Below, one piece after another: positions 18,485 to 28,883 of a DNA stretch of 64,000 nt. The position numbers and the translations under genes were made by a program. Every line of letters begins with the position of its first letter. Within the stretch, counting starts at the first letter, position 1. The stretch spans positions 18,017-82,016 of the forward strand of contig NZ_FOXF01000008.1 in NCBI RefSeq assembly GCF_900115655.1, read 5' to 3'. Source of the stretch: Ruminobacter amylophilus. GTDB taxonomy: Bacteria > Pseudomonadota > Gammaproteobacteria > Enterobacterales > Succinivibrionaceae. Below the pieces are notes generated by a model. It saw nothing but the letters and a program-made list of their open reading frames with translations. It made no database searches and had not been told where the DNA came from.

Positions 18485-19276
18485 ATGGCTAACAAAGATA
18501 GTACATTAAGAACATTCACCGTAATTGGTTTACTGTGCTTTGTATGTTCTGTTTTAGTATGTTTGACAGTGGTTGTACTTAAGCCTTTACAGGAAAAGGA
18601 AATCAATGTTGACCGTATGAAGAGCGTGCTCGAAGCTGCAGGTATTGATTATGAAGGTGAAGATATAACCACACTGTTCAATGACAAGGTTAAGGCCAGA
18701 CTTCTTGATCTCGACAGAAACGTGCTTTTAAGTGATGCAGAAGTAGAAAAGGTTGTCGGCAGCAGTGATGCCGGTGCCTATAACTTCGTTTCTGAAGCCA
18801 AACTTCCGGGCAAGAATACTGTAATTGAGTCAGGTAAGGATTCTGCCGGTATAAAGACCCACGCCAAGTACATGCCTGTATATTTTGTTGTTGAAAACGG
18901 AGCAACCACCAAGGTTGTACTTCCGTTCTACGGTCAGGGGCTGTGGTCTACCATGTACGGTTATCTTGCCGTAAATGCCAATGGTACCACTATTGAAGGC
19001 CTGAAGTATTACAGTCAGGGGGAAACTGCTGGTCTCGGTGCTGAAGTTGCAAATCCTGCGTACACAGCAAAGTGGAAAAACAAGAAGCTTTACGATGAAA
19101 ACAGTGCCTATCAGTTTGCAGTGAAAAAGAACGCTGACAAGAACAGTGAATATATGGTTGATGCCATTTCCGGTGCAACTCTTACCAGTGACGGCGTGAA
19201 TAACTCAGTTAAGTACTGGTTCGAAGACGTATATGCTCCGTTCTTACAGCAGTTAAAGAATAAAGAGGTGAAATAA
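18485..19276 (+). CDS. nqrC: Na+-NQR subunit C
   Basis: 263 residues: one N-terminal membrane helix (about 10-33) and a periplasmic FMN domain. The flavinylation motif SGATLT lies at 229-234, with Thr232 the expected phosphoester-linked FMN residue. The FMN is attached by ApbE, which is not in this window. The stop overlaps the start of nqrD by one base, so translation is probably coupled. Confidence 0.96.
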   Translation: MANKDSTLRTFTVIGLLCFVCSVLVCLTVVVLKPLQEKEINVDRMKSVLEAAGIDYEGEDITTLFNDKVKARLLDLDRNVLLSDAEVEKVVGSSDAGAYNFVSEAKLPGKNTVIESGKDSAGIKTHAKYMPVYFVVENGATTKVVLPFYGQGLWSTMYGYLAVNANGTTIEGLKYYSQGETAGLGAEVANPAYTAKWKNKKLYDENSAYQFAVKKNADKNSEYMVDAISGATLTSDGVNNSVKYWFEDVYAPFLQQLKNKEVK

Positions 19277-19932
19277 TGAGTGATTTACCTTCTGCAAAAG
19301 AGGTTTTTACAAGACCTTTGATTAAGGATAATCCTGTAATGATTCAGGTACTCGGTATCTGTTCATCACTTGCAGTATCCTCAAACATGAAGACTGCTCT
19401 CGTTATGAGTCTGGCGTTAACTTTCGTAACTGCTTTCTCTAACCTGATTATTTCTTCTATACGTAAGTACATTCCGAACAGCGTAAGAATTATTGCTCAG
19501 ATGACAGTAATTGCTTCTCTGGTAATTGTTGTAGACCAGTTCCTCAAGGCCTTCAGCTATGACCTGTCAAAGCAGCTTTCTGTTTTCGTGGGCCTGATTA
19601 TTACCAACTGTATCGTTATGGGTCGTGCTGAAGCTTTCGCCATGAAGTATCCTCCAGTATTATCATTCCTGGATGGTCTCGGTAATGGTATCGGTTACGG
19701 TATCATTCTCTGCTTCCTGGGTACCGTTCGTGAAATCTTCGGTTCAGGCAAGTGGTTTGATATTACTTTATTAAAGACCGTAAATGACGGCGGCTGGTAT
19801 GTGCCAAACGGCTTCATGCTGATGCCTCCATGTGCATTCTTCTTAATCGGTCTCTTAATATGGTTAACCAATCAGGTATACAAGGTTAATACCAAGCCTG
19901 AGTATGACACCTCACGTAAGGATGCTTCATAA
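19276..19932 (+). CDS. nqrD: Na+-NQR subunit D
   Basis: A 218-residue membrane protein with six predicted helices. With NqrE it forms the pseudo-symmetric pair that holds a membrane-embedded 2Fe-2S centre. Typical segments are [19 protein letters not shown], with a helix-breaking cysteine, and [13 protein letters not shown]. It overlaps both neighbours by a base (TAATG junctions), so the stoichiometry is probably set by coupled translation. Confidence 0.96.
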   Translation: MSDLPSAKEVFTRPLIKDNPVMIQVLGICSSLAVSSNMKTALVMSLALTFVTAFSNLIISSIRKYIPNSVRIIAQMTVIASLVIVVDQFLKAFSYDLSKQLSVFVGLIITNCIVMGRAEAFAMKYPPVLSFLDGLGNGIGYGIILCFLGTVREIFGSGKWFDITLLKTVNDGGWYVPNGFMLMPPCAFFLIGLLIWLTNQVYKVNTKPEYDTSRKDAS

Positions 19933-20525
19933 TGGATTACGTTAATTTATTTATAAAGTCTGTCTTTATTGAGAACCTTGCTCTTAGTTTCTTCCTGGGC
20001 ATGTGTACCTTCCTGGCAGTTTCCAAGAAGGTTAAGACAGCTATCGGTTTAGGTATTGCGGTAATTGTTGTACAGACCATTGCCGTACCGGCTAACAACC
20101 TTGTTTATACCTATGTGTTGAAGCCAAATGCAATCCAGACCGGTATTGATTTGTCATTTTTAGGTTTTATTACCTATATCGGTGTAATTGCCGCACTGGT
20201 GCAGATTCTGGAAATGTTCCTTGATAAGTATGTACCTAGCCTTTACTCCGCTTTGGGTATTTTCTTGCCTTTAATTACAGTAAACTGTGCTATTTTCGGT
20301 GGCGTGTCATTCATGGTACAGCGTGAATACAACTTCGCTGAATCTGTGGTTTATGGTATCGGTTCCGGTACTTCATGGGCTATTGCTCTGGTTCTTCTCG
20401 CTGCAATCCGTGAAAAACTCAAGTATGCTCATACTCCACAGGGCCTCAACGGTTTAGGCATAGTATTCATTACTGCCGGACTTATTGCCTTAGGCTTTAT
20501 GTCCTTCTCTGGTATTAAGCTTTAA
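19932..20525 (+). CDS. nqrE: Na+-NQR subunit E
   Basis: A 197-residue membrane protein, six helices, homologous to NqrD in inverted topology. The cysteine-bearing helices [18 protein letters not shown] and [13 protein letters not shown] supply ligands of the intramembrane iron-sulfur centre. It starts on the last base of nqrD and precedes nqrF by 15 nt. Confidence 0.96.
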   Translation: MDYVNLFIKSVFIENLALSFFLGMCTFLAVSKKVKTAIGLGIAVIVVQTIAVPANNLVYTYVLKPNAIQTGIDLSFLGFITYIGVIAALVQILEMFLDKYVPSLYSALGIFLPLITVNCAIFGGVSFMVQREYNFAESVVYGIGSGTSWAIALVLLAAIREKLKYAHTPQGLNGLGIVFITAGLIALGFMSFSGIKL

Positions 20526-20540
20526 GGGGGATAAAGTTAA

Positions 20541-21767
20541 ATGTTAACCGTATTATATGGTGTTGGTTTATTCATCCTTATCGTGCTGCTGCTTGTATCA
20601 GCAATTATTGTTGCCAAGCATTTCATGGTAAACAGTGGTGATGTAACCATCGGTATCAACGGCGATCCTGAAAAGGCTATTAAAGTTCCTGCAGGTGACA
20701 AGCTGTTAACCGCACTTGCCAACCAGGGTATCTTCGTTCCGTCTGCATGTGGCGGCGGCGGTGCCTGCGGTCAGTGTCGCTGTAAGGTGACTAAAGGCGG
20801 TGGTGACGTTCTTCCTACCGAACTTGGTCATTTAACCAAGCGTGAAGTCAGAGAAGGCTGGAGACTTGCATGTCAGGTCGGTGTTCGTCAGGATATGGAA
20901 ATTGAACTTCCTGCTTCAGTATTCGGTGTTAAGAAGTGGACCTGTACCGTTATTTCAAACAATAACGTGGCTACCTTCATCAAGGAACTCCGTCTGCAGA
21001 TTCCTGAAGGTGAAGAAGTTCCTTTCAGAGCTGGTGGTTATATTCAGATCGAAGCTGAACCTCACACTGTTAACTACCGTGATTTCGATATTCCTGAAAA
21101 ATATCTGAATGATTGGGACAAGTTTAAACTCCGTGATCTGGTTTCAAAGGTTGATACTCACATTCTCCGTGCGTACTCAATGGCTTCTTATCCTGAAGAA
21201 AAGGGGCTGATTATGCTGAACGTGAGAATTGCAACTCCACCTCTTCGCGATTTAACCCTTCCTCCTGGACAGATGTCTTCATACATCTGGTCACTGAAGC
21301 CTGGTGACAAGGTAACAATTTCAGGTCCGTTCGGTGAATTCTTTGCCAAGGAAACTGATGCTGAAATGGTATTCGTCGGCGGTGGTGCCGGTATGGCTCC
21401 TATGCGTTCTCATATTTTCGATCAGCTTAAGAGAATCAAGACCAACCGTAAGATCAGCTTCTGGTATGGTGCTCGTTCCCTCAAGGAAGTGTTCTATCAG
21501 GAAGAATTTGATCAGCTTGCCAAGGAACATCCAAACTTTACATGGCACATTGCTTTAAGTGATGCATTACCTGAAGATAACTGGACTGGTTACACCGGAT
21601 TTATTCATAATGTTCTTTATGAAAACTATCTGAAGAACCACAAGGCTCCGGAAGACTGTGAATTCTATATGTGCGGTCCTCCAATGATGACCAAGTCTAC
21701 TATCGATATGCTTCACAGCCTTGGTGTTGAAGATGAAAATATCCTGCTGGATAACTTCGGCGGTTAA
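20541..21767 (+). CDS. nqrF: Na+-NQR subunit F (NADH-oxidising)
   Basis: 408 residues: an N-terminal membrane helix (about 5-25), a ferredoxin domain with Cys70, Cys76 and Cys79 in [10 protein letters not shown] plus a later Cys in RLACQV, an FAD-binding motif [11 protein letters not shown], and a C-terminal NADH domain ([18 protein letters not shown]). It takes the hydride from NADH and is the electron entry point. It is the last gene of the operon, with a strong terminator behind it. Confidence 0.96.
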   Translation: MLTVLYGVGLFILIVLLLVSAIIVAKHFMVNSGDVTIGINGDPEKAIKVPAGDKLLTALANQGIFVPSACGGGGACGQCRCKVTKGGGDVLPTELGHLTKREVREGWRLACQVGVRQDMEIELPASVFGVKKWTCTVISNNNVATFIKELRLQIPEGEEVPFRAGGYIQIEAEPHTVNYRDFDIPEKYLNDWDKFKLRDLVSKVDTHILRAYSMASYPEEKGLIMLNVRIATPPLRDLTLPPGQMSSYIWSLKPGDKVTISGPFGEFFAKETDAEMVFVGGGAGMAPMRSHIFDQLKRIKTNRKISFWYGARSLKEVFYQEEFDQLAKEHPNFTWHIALSDALPEDNWTGYTGFIHNVLYENYLKNHKAPEDCEFYMCGPPMMTKSTIDMLHSLGVEDENILLDNFGG

Positions 21768-21796
21768 TTTTCAATTCTGATGTTTTAAGCATATTC

Positions 21797-21828
21797 AAAA
21801 AGCCTTCGCTGATGCGAAGGCTTTTTTT
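21797..21828. terminator. Strong terminator after nqrF
   Basis: The perfect stem AGCCTTCGC TGAT GCGAAGGCT is flanked by A4 and T7. It should be an efficient intrinsic terminator on the plus strand. Confidence 0.88.
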
Positions 21829-22139
21829 ATGGTGCAGTAATTTCAAAAAAGGTATCAGATTTGCATGATTGTCATCAGGTATCTCCATGATTATGGCGTA
21901 TTCCGGTGTGAACAGTAATCATGTTTCTGTTTTGTGATAAGGTTCTCTCCTAATTTATGACTCTACTGATAATCTCAAAAAAAATTTCAGTGTTTCCGCT
22001 TCATGCTTAAAAGTCTGGTTCATGAGGCTGATTTTAACCTTAAAATCTATGGCTGCGTTGGCGGAAAAAAGTTGAATTCCCTGATAAACTTGGGAAATAA
22101 TGAATTAAAGATAAGAATATATAAGCATAGGATTAAATT
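21829..22139. other. Spacer before glnD
   Basis: About 310 nt without a gene. A weak promoter candidate for glnD is TTGAAT (22072-22077), 18 nt, AATAAT (22096-22101). Nothing else is recognised. Confidence 0.35.
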
Positions 22140-24761
22140 ATGAACAACGGTAACACAGGGTTCTGGCCTGATTCTGAAATCACGATGCAGAATGGTCGCG
22201 AAGCTATTGCGAAACAGTTTGAAGACATGAAAGAAGCTTTTTTTGCCGGAGTTACCGTTAATGAACTGGTTCTTAACCGTTCCATGTTTATAGATGAACT
22301 GATGCTGAGACTTTACAGACAGTTCAACTTTAATGAATATAAAACCCTGAGTCTTGTGGCTGTGGGCGGTTACGGTCGCTCGGATCTGCAGCCTCATTCT
22401 GATATAGACATACTGCTTATAAGCAGGGAGCCTATAACCGAAGCTCTGAATGAACAGATTTCAAAATTTACCAGTCTGCTGTGGGATTTGCGATTGGATA
22501 TAGGGCAGTCAGTGAGAACACTTGAAGAATGCTTCGAAGAAGGAGCCAAAGACGTAACTATTGCCACAAATTATCTTGAATCAAGATTTCTTGCGGGCTC
22601 TGAAGAAACATATGACATGTTCAAGAGCAGAGTTGAATCAGATATGTTCTGGCCGATTACTGATTTCTACAGAGCCAAAATGGCTGAGCAGAATGCCAGA
22701 CATTCATCTCATAAAGACACTATCTACATGCTTGAGCCGGATTTGAAAAATAATCCAGGCGGTTTAAGAGATATTCAGAATATTCTATGGATAGCACACA
22801 AGGGGTTCGGCATAACAGGTCTTCGGGAACTGTATACCAACGGCCTGCTCACCAGAATGGAGTATCTTGAGCTCAAGGAGTGTCAGGACTTTCTGTGGAG
22901 AATGAGATTCGCACTGCATCTGTCAATAAACAAACCTGATAACAGACTTACTTTTGACAGACAGCAGAAGGTGGCAACCTATCTCGGTTATACCGGTGAA
23001 GGAAATACCCCCGTGGAAACACTGATGAAACGTTTCTACCAGACTCTTCACAGGGTGGTGGAATTAAATGAAATCAGCATGCAGCTGATGTATGAAAAGA
23101 TTTTTCCTGAAAGGGTTATTGAGGGAAAAATCTTTAATCAGTACTTTCTGTTCAGGGATAATCTCATTGATGTAATTGATCCTAAAATTTTTGTAACCCG
23201 CCCTCAGATTATTCTTGAGCTTTTTCTGATTCTGACAGAGAGGGAAGAACTTACCGGTATTCACGTTAACTGTATCCGTTATCTGAGAAATGCCAGAAGA
23301 AGCATAAATTACCATCTCTATGAAAGAAGTGAATGCCGGGACACCTTCAAGAGAATCATCAGTCATCCACGTGCTCTAGTTGTTGCCCTGCCTATTATGC
23401 ATAAACACCACATTCTTTCTCTGTACATGCCTCATTGGGAAAATATTGTCGGTCTGATGCAGTTTGATATGTTCCATACATATACGGTAGATGAACATAC
23501 TATGAGAGTATTGAGGAATATATACAGTTTTACTCATGAGAAAGATTCGGAATTCAGTCTGTTCAGGCAGATATACAGTCACATCAGTATGCCTGAACTG
23601 CTGTTTATTGCCGCTCTGTTCCACGATATTGCCAAGGGGCAGGGAGGACATCATGCAGAACTCGGTGCTCCCGAAGCATTGTATTTCTGTCAGCTTCACG
23701 GGTATAACCGCTATGAAAGCAAACTTGTGGCGTGGGTAGTTAGAAATCATCTGTATATGTCCATGGTGGCTCAGAGAAGAGATATCTCATCACCTGAGGT
23801 CGTGGCGGAATTTGCAAGAAGAGTTGGTGATGAAAATCTTCTGAATTATCTGTACTGTCTTACCGTGGCTGATATCTGCGGTACAAATGATACCGAATGG
23901 AACAGCTATAAGGATACTCTGCTCAGAACACTCTATTTTGAGGCCAGGAATGCATTACGAAAAGGTCTGGAAAATCCTCCTGATTTGAGTCTTCATGTAA
24001 GAGAAAATCAGAAGAGAGCAATGGAAATACTTACAGCCATGGGGAATAATCCTCTGGATATTTTTAAGATATGGACAAACCTGAGGCCTGAATACTTTAT
24101 CAGATATCTTCCCGAGCAGATAGCATGGCATACCCAGAACATAATAAATCATTCGGGAGAAGACCGTCCTCTGGTGCTGTTTGGTCAGAATAAGGCAACC
24201 AATGGAACGGAACTTTTTGTTTACGCCAAAAACAGTAATGGTCTGTTTGCCAGGGTAACCGGGGTTCTGGCTGAAAAGAATCTTAATGTTCTTGCCTCAA
24301 TAATTTCAAATACCAGCAACAATTATGCACTGGATACCTTTACTTTTGTGGATAACAACGACAGTCAGATTGATTTTGACAGAATACCAGCCATAAGAAA
24401 GGCTATTTCAACGGCGCTTGCAGCCAGTGAATTTAAACCTTCCAGAATAAAGCCGATGTCCCAAAAGCTTAAGCAGTTTAAACATCCGACGATAGTGACA
24501 TTCCTGGATGACAGCAATAAATCAGTGACTTCTTTTGAAATATCAACTCTGGATATACCCGGACTTCTGGCAAAAATTGCCGGTGTATTCAGCGATAATG
24601 AACTTGTTATTCATGCGGCAAAGATAACCACTACCGGTGAAAGAGCCGATGACTTTTTCACTGTGACGGATAAAAACGGGAATGCTATAAGTCAGCAGGG
24701 AAAGGAATCTCTTCGTGAACAGCTGGTTTCAAAACTCGATGCCGTAAATTCAGAAGACTGA
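22140..24761 (+). CDS. glnD: Bifunctional PII uridylyltransferase / uridylyl-removing enzyme GlnD
   Basis: 873 residues (E. coli 890). In order: the nucleotidyltransferase motif GGYGRSDLQPHSDIDIL (about residues 75-92), a helical region, an HD hydrolase domain with FHDIAKGQGGHH (about 493-504), and two ACT domains at the C-terminus (about 690 and 800 onward) for glutamine sensing. It modifies PII proteins according to glutamine and so controls GlnE/GlnA and NtrBC. It is convergent with map; in E. coli glnD and map are neighbours in divergent order. Confidence 0.95.
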   Translation: MNNGNTGFWPDSEITMQNGREAIAKQFEDMKEAFFAGVTVNELVLNRSMFIDELMLRLYRQFNFNEYKTLSLVAVGGYGRSDLQPHSDIDILLISREPITEALNEQISKFTSLLWDLRLDIGQSVRTLEECFEEGAKDVTIATNYLESRFLAGSEETYDMFKSRVESDMFWPITDFYRAKMAEQNARHSSHKDTIYMLEPDLKNNPGGLRDIQNILWIAHKGFGITGLRELYTNGLLTRMEYLELKECQDFLWRMRFALHLSINKPDNRLTFDRQQKVATYLGYTGEGNTPVETLMKRFYQTLHRVVELNEISMQLMYEKIFPERVIEGKIFNQYFLFRDNLIDVIDPKIFVTRPQIILELFLILTEREELTGIHVNCIRYLRNARRSINYHLYERSECRDTFKRIISHPRALVVALPIMHKHHILSLYMPHWENIVGLMQFDMFHTYTVDEHTMRVLRNIYSFTHEKDSEFSLFRQIYSHISMPELLFIAALFHDIAKGQGGHHAELGAPEALYFCQLHGYNRYESKLVAWVVRNHLYMSMVAQRRDISSPEVVAEFARRVGDENLLNYLYCLTVADICGTNDTEWNSYKDTLLRTLYFEARNALRKGLENPPDLSLHVRENQKRAMEILTAMGNNPLDIFKIWTNLRPEYFIRYLPEQIAWHTQNIINHSGEDRPLVLFGQNKATNGTELFVYAKNSNGLFARVTGVLAEKNLNVLASIISNTSNNYALDTFTFVDNNDSQIDFDRIPAIRKAISTALAASEFKPSRIKPMSQKLKQFKHPTIVTFLDDSNKSVTSFEISTLDIPGLLAKIAGVFSDNELVIHAAKITTTGERADDFFTVTDKNGNAISQQGKESLREQLVSKLDAVNSED

Positions 24762-24768
24762 TTATAGA

Positions 24769-24795
24769 GACCGTAAATCATGATGATTTACGGTC
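24769..24795. terminator. Inverted repeat between glnD and map
   Basis: GACCGTAAATCA TGA TGATTTACGGTC is a perfect 12-bp stem with a 3-nt loop, placed 8 nt after each of two convergent genes. There is no T run on either side, so it may act with Rho, as a mRNA 3' end protector, or as a weak terminator. Confidence 0.55.
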
Positions 24796-24802
24796 AGTAT
24801 TA

Positions 24803-25609
24803 TTAATCCGCGTTGGTGATGTAACGACCTAATGTTTCTTCTTCTTCCTTTCTCAAAGTAAGAACTTCGCAACCTGTTTCCGTGATAACTATGGTGTGTT
24901 CAAACTGAGCGGAAGGCTGTTTGTCGGAGGTTGTTACGGTCCAGCCGTCCTTACGGTTGACTTTGACCTTCCAGGTTCCTGCATTCAGCATAGGTTCAAT
25001 GGTAAATACCATTCCCGGTTTAAGGATCAGACTGTATGGATTAGGGTAGTAGTGAACGACCTGCGGCTCTTCATGGAATCCTTCACCGATACCGTGTCCG
25101 CAGTAATCACGGACAATGGAAAAGCCTTCTTTCTTGGCAATGTTTTCTATAACTCTGCCCACTTCTGTAAGATTCTTTCCAGGACCTACAGCTCTGATTG
25201 CTTCATAGAGACACTGCTGGGTCACTTTCACCAGCTGGTGGTTTCTAGGAGAAGTCTGTCCGACAACAAACATTTTACTGGTGTCTCCGTGAAAACCGTC
25301 TTTTATAACCGTTACATCGATATTTACAATATCTCCGTTATGCAGTTTGTGTTTTCCTGGGATACCGTGACAGACAACTTCGTTGATGGATATGCAGGTG
25401 CATTTAGGGTAACCGTGATATCCTAGACATGCGGAAATTGCCTGCCTGTCATCTTCTATGAACTTGAGCATGATGTCATCAAGCTCTTCTGTAGTGATTC
25501 CGGCCTGAACATAAGGTTCAATCATTTCAAGAACTTCAGCTGCAATCCTGCCTGCAACTCTGAGCTTTTCAATCTGTTCAGGAGTTTTAATAATAATATT
25601 ACTGGCCAT
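24803..25609 (-). CDS. map: Methionine aminopeptidase type I
   Basis: A 268-residue enzyme that removes the initiator methionine from nascent proteins. The pita-bread fold signatures are present: CHGIPGKHKLHNGDIVNID and DGFHGDTSKMF supply metal-binding aspartates, and GHGIGEGFHEEP and EPMLNAG supply His and Glu ligands. It is divergent from rpsB, as in E. coli. Confidence 0.96.
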   Translation of the reverse strand: MASNIIIKTPEQIEKLRVAGRIAAEVLEMIEPYVQAGITTEELDDIMLKFIEDDRQAISACLGYHGYPKCTCISINEVVCHGIPGKHKLHNGDIVNIDVTVIKDGFHGDTSKMFVVGQTSPRNHQLVKVTQQCLYEAIRAVGPGKNLTEVGRVIENIAKKEGFSIVRDYCGHGIGEGFHEEPQVVHYYPNPYSLILKPGMVFTIEPMLNAGTWKVKVNRKDGWTVTTSDKQPSAQFEHTIVITETGCEVLTLRKEEEETLGRYITNAD

Positions 25610-25730
25610 ATTCGTATCTTTTTATAAATAAAATCATTTTCAATGGCAGAATCGACGGATTTCAAATTACTGCCTCAGGACTGCTCCTTATGCAAACATC
25701 CGTTGATCTGTTAATAAAATCTTTGCGTGT

Positions 25731-25739
25731 ATTATACCA
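25731..25739 (-). promoter_or_regulatory. Extended -10 promoter of map
   Basis: On the minus strand the sequence reads TGGTATAAT, about 120 nt before the map start. Confidence 0.6.
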
Positions 25740-25897
25740 TTGATAAGAATTATTGTTTTTCAATTTTGCACTATTGAAAATAATTCCTGTCGCGGACTGA
25801 AAGAAAGTTTAAAAACATTGCTGATTATTGTGATATCAGTATCTCGGAGCACAGAGAACAAATGAGGAGTGACTTTGTCCGGACGAGTAAAAATATA

Positions 25898-25927
25898 TTG
25901 AAATGTATAATGATAGTAATGTATAAT
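25898..25927 (+). promoter_or_regulatory. Promoter of rpsB-tsf
   Basis: TTGAAA (25898-25903), 18 nt, TATAAT (25922-25927). A second TATAAT at 25906-25911 gives a possible overlapping start. The leader would be about 155 nt. Confidence 0.6.
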
Positions 25928-25989
25928 CTGCACGCTTTTTATTCAAATTGTATAAAAAGTCTGGTTAAATTTACCAGAGGTTTTTTGTT

Positions 25990-26090
25990 TATTACACACA
26001 CCGGATATGAAAAAGGTAAATGTGGGGGTGCTGTTTACAGTTCACATTCCCGTTCGGTGGAGGAATAACCCCAAAAAGGAAATTAAAAAA
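25990..26090 (+). promoter_or_regulatory. rpsB leader with pseudoknot potential (S2 autoregulation)
   Basis: AATGTG (26019-26024) can pair with CACATT (26043-26048), enclosing the small hairpin CTGT TT ACAG (26031-26040). GGGGT at 26025-26029 can pair with ACCCC at 26068-26072, close to the ribosome site AAGGA (26076-26080), forming a pseudoknot. Gammaproteobacterial rpsB leaders are known to carry such an S2-binding structure. That this one works the same way is inferred from position and pairing. Confidence 0.5.
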
Positions 26091-26813
26091 ATGGCTAAAG
26101 TTTCAATTAACGAAATGTTCGAAGCTGGTGTACATTTCGGTCACCAGACCTGCTACTGGAATCCTAAGATGAAGCAGTACATTTACGGTTCACGTAATGG
26201 TGTACATATCATCAACCTTGATAAGACTGAAGCTCTTTTCAACGATGCTTTAAACTTCATCAGCAAGAAGGCTGCAGACAAGGGTAAGGTATTATTCGTT
26301 GGTACCAAGCGTGCTGCTTCTGAACAGGTTAAGGAATTTGCTTCACAGTGTGGTCAGTTCTACGTTAACCATCGCTGGTTAGGTGGTATGCTCACCAACT
26401 GGAAGACTGTAAGACAGTCTATCAAGCGTCTTAAGGAACTCGAAACTCAGGCTACCGACGGTACTTTTGACAAGCTTACCAAGAAGGAAGCTCTTGAACG
26501 TACCCGTGATATGGCTAAGCTCGAAAAGAGCCTTGGCGGTATCAAGGATATGGGTGGTTTACCAGACGTTCTTTTCGTAATCGACGCTGAAGTTGAACAC
26601 ATTGCAATCAAGGAAGCTAACAAGCTTGGTATTCCTGTTGTTGCAGTTGTTGATACCAACTCAAACCCAGATCAGGTTAACTATGTAGTTCCTGGTAATG
26701 ATGATGCTATCCGTGCTATCAACCTTTACCTCAGCGCTGTAGCTGCAACTGTTAACGAAGCTCGTGAAGCTGCTACTACCGCCAGTGCCAAGGAAGAAGC
26801 TGCTGAAGCTTAA
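26091..26813 (+). CDS. rpsB: 30S ribosomal protein S2
   Basis: 240 residues from the ATG at 26091 ([20 protein letters not shown]), the conserved family start; an upstream in-frame ATG lies in the leader. It contains the S2 signatures [26 protein letters not shown] and [19 protein letters not shown]. It is followed by tsf with a hairpin between, as in other gammaproteobacteria. Codon use is strongly biased, fitting high expression. Confidence 0.98.
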   Translation: MAKVSINEMFEAGVHFGHQTCYWNPKMKQYIYGSRNGVHIINLDKTEALFNDALNFISKKAADKGKVLFVGTKRAASEQVKEFASQCGQFYVNHRWLGGMLTNWKTVRQSIKRLKELETQATDGTFDKLTKKEALERTRDMAKLEKSLGGIKDMGGLPDVLFVIDAEVEHIAIKEANKLGIPVVAVVDTNSNPDQVNYVVPGNDDAIRAINLYLSAVAATVNEAREAATTASAKEEAAEA

Positions 26814-26835
26814 TCTGACACTTAACTCGTAAATT

Positions 26836-26859
26836 ATGAGGAGAGCAGGCTCTCCTCAT
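26836..26859 (+). promoter_or_regulatory. rpsB-tsf intercistronic hairpin
   Basis: ATGAGGAGAG CAGG CTCTCCTCAT, perfect 10-bp stem, followed by TTACTC rather than a T run. It probably tunes tsf relative to rpsB as a partial attenuator or processing site. Confidence 0.6.
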
Positions 26860-26889
26860 TTACTCAAGAATTTTAGGGAATATTAAAAG

Positions 26890-27789
26890 ATGGCTAATAT
26901 TACTGCTGCTCTCGTAAAGGAACTGCGTGAACGTACCGGCGCAGGCATGATGGATTGTAAGAAGGCATTGGTTGCTGCTGATGGTGACATTGAAAAGGCA
27001 ATTGATGATATGCGTAAGAACGGTCAGGCCAAGGCTGCTAAGAAGGCCGGCCGCGTAACTGCTGAAGGTGTTATTGTATCAGCTTCTTCTGCAAACGGCG
27101 TATTCATTGCTGAAATCAACTGCGAAACCGACTTCGTAGCCAAGGATGCAAGCTTCAATGAATTCTGTAACAATGTTGTAGCTCTTGCTGCTGAAAACAA
27201 TGTTACCGATGTTGCCGCTCTCAAGGCTTTAACTTACGCGAACGGTGAAACTGTTGAAGTTTTCTTAAACAATCTTATCGCTAAGATCGGTGAAAACATG
27301 TCAATTCGCCGTATTTCTGCAATCAAGGGCAGCAACGTTGGTTTATACATCCACGGCAACAAGCGTATTGGCGTTTTAGTTGACATGGAAGGTGGTGACA
27401 ATGCTTTAGCAAATGATGTGGCAATGCACGTTTGCGGTCTTGCTCCACAGTATGTAAACCCTTCTGATGTTCCTGCTGAACAGGTTGAACATGAACGTCA
27501 GGTTCAGCTTGAAATCGCTATGAAAGAAAATGCTGAAGCTGCTAAGCCAAAGCCAGCTGAAATCGTTGAAAAGATTATCAATGGTCGTATGGCTAAGTAT
27601 ACCGGTGAAGTTTCTCTTACCACTCAGAACTTCGTTAAGGACGACAGCATCACCGTTGGTGACCTTCTTAAGAAGAACAACGCTGTTGTTAAGTCATTCG
27701 TTCGCATGGTAGTAGGCGAAGGTATTGAAAAGCAGGTTGTTGACTTTGCTACTGAAGTTGCTCAGCAGGTTGCTGCCGCTCAGAAGTAA
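26890..27789 (+). CDS. tsf: Elongation factor Ts
   Basis: 299 residues (E. coli 283). The N-terminal UBA-like domain has [19 protein letters not shown], and the core has [11 protein letters not shown], the segment that contacts EF-Tu. EF-Ts is the guanine nucleotide exchange factor for EF-Tu. It is the second gene of the rpsB operon and ends in a strong terminator. Confidence 0.98.
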   Translation: MANITAALVKELRERTGAGMMDCKKALVAADGDIEKAIDDMRKNGQAKAAKKAGRVTAEGVIVSASSANGVFIAEINCETDFVAKDASFNEFCNNVVALAAENNVTDVAALKALTYANGETVEVFLNNLIAKIGENMSIRRISAIKGSNVGLYIHGNKRIGVLVDMEGGDNALANDVAMHVCGLAPQYVNPSDVPAEQVEHERQVQLEIAMKENAEAAKPKPAEIVEKIINGRMAKYTGEVSLTTQNFVKDDSITVGDLLKKNNAVVKSFVRMVVGEGIEKQVVDFATEVAQQVAAAQK

Positions 27790-27819
27790 TTTTAACTTTT
27801 TATAAATTTGCTTCTTGAA

Positions 27820-27850
27820 AAGGACAGTCCGGATGGATTGTCCTTTTTTT
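27820..27850 (+). terminator. Terminator after tsf
   Basis: AAGGACAGTCC GGAT GGATTGTCCTT (one G-T wobble) followed by a T7 run. Confidence 0.82.
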
Positions 27851-27930
27851 GTGCCGTGTTCTATGGAAATACAAGGCTGTTTTTGCACGCATGCCGTGTT
27901 GAATATGGAAATTATGTCACGTGTATTCTA

Positions 27931-27960
27931 TGGACTAAAAATACAAATATAGATTATAAT
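27931..27960 (+). promoter_or_regulatory. Promoter candidate of pyrH
   Basis: TGGACT (27931-27936), 18 nt, TATAAT (27955-27960). It implies a leader of about 135 nt that contains the hairpin at 28037-28077. Confidence 0.45.
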
Positions 27961-28036
27961 TACTTGATTTTTATTAGTTGATACATTGAAGCGTGTACTT
28001 TTGTTGAAGAATATGAAAGCTGTCATGACTTCGATA

Positions 28037-28077
28037 CGCATGCTGAGAGTTTGTCAGATCTCTGTACTAAGCATGCG
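28037..28077 (+). promoter_or_regulatory. Hairpin in the pyrH leader
   Basis: CGCATGC (28037-28043) pairs with GCATGCG (28071-28077), with an inner AGAG/CTCT helix at 28046-28063. It sits 25 nt before the pyrH start and could affect ribosome access. No T run follows, so it is not a terminator. Confidence 0.4.
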
Positions 28078-28102
28078 GATTTAATTATACGGTAGTAATG
28101 AA

Positions 28103-28819
28103 ATGAGTTCAGACGTAGCATATAAAAGAATTTTGTTAAAGCTTAGTGGTGAAGCCCTTGAAGGAAAAGAAGCTTTTGGTATCGATCCTGATGTTCTTCA
28201 GAGAATGTCTGAAGAAATCGGTGAGCTTGTGAAGGCAGGGGTACAGGTAGGACTTGTTATCGGTGGCGGTAATATCTTCAGAGGTGCAAAGCTTGCTGAA
28301 TCAGGCATGAATCGAGTTGTCGGTGATCACATGGGTATGCTTGCAACCGTAATGAACGGTCTTGCAATGAGGGATTCGCTGGAAAGAAATTCCATAAAGA
28401 CCACTTTGATGTCAGCAATGCCTATTCAGGGTATTACTACTCCTTATTCATGGATGGAGGCGATTTCAAGACTGGAAAAGGGTGAGGTAGTAATTCTTTC
28501 AGCAGGCACCGGAAACCCTTTCTTTACCACTGACAGTGCCGCATGCCTTCGTGGTATTGAAATCCAGGCTGATGCAGTGATTAAGGGAACTAAAGTTGAC
28601 GGTGTATACAGTGCAGACCCAATGAAGGATCCTGATGCAGTTCTTTATCATGAACTTTCATACAAGGAAGTTGTCGAAAAAGAATTGAAGGTAATGGATT
28701 TAAGTGCTTTCATTCTGGCCAGAGATCACAAGATGCCTATCATGGTGTTCAATATGAACAAGAAGGGTGCTCTGATGAAAGTTATCAGAGGTGAAGAAGA
28801 AGGTACTGTAATTAAGTAA
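28103..28819 (+). CDS. pyrH: UMP kinase PyrH
   Basis: 238 residues, amino-acid kinase fold. Motifs are [21 protein letters not shown] and [12 protein letters not shown], all typical of the bacterial hexameric UMP kinase, which makes UDP from UMP and is activated by GTP and inhibited by UTP. Position between tsf and frr is the conserved order. Confidence 0.97.
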   Translation: MSSDVAYKRILLKLSGEALEGKEAFGIDPDVLQRMSEEIGELVKAGVQVGLVIGGGNIFRGAKLAESGMNRVVGDHMGMLATVMNGLAMRDSLERNSIKTTLMSAMPIQGITTPYSWMEAISRLEKGEVVILSAGTGNPFFTTDSAACLRGIEIQADAVIKGTKVDGVYSADPMKDPDAVLYHELSYKEVVEKELKVMDLSAFILARDHKMPIMVFNMNKKGALMKVIRGEEEGTVIK

Positions 28820-28830
28820 TTCAGATTTAT

Positions 28831-28850
28831 CGGTCTTAGACCTTTTTTTT
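28831..28850 (+). terminator. Weak terminator between pyrH and frr
   Basis: GGTC TTA GACC followed by eight T. The stem is only 4 bp, so it may attenuate rather than stop transcription into frr. Confidence 0.35.
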
Positions 28851-28883
28851 ATTTGATGGCACTTCAGAGTGCGGAGTAAAGAT

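Noticed and set aside
15878..21767. Rnf complex instead of Na+-NQR
   Set aside because: The first gene lacks the RnfC iron-sulfur motifs, and nqrA and an NADH-binding nqrF are present; the FMN threonines sit at NQR positions.
25862..26068. 68-codon frame in the rpsB leader
   Set aside because: It overlaps the rpsB promoter and leader structure and has no recognisable product.
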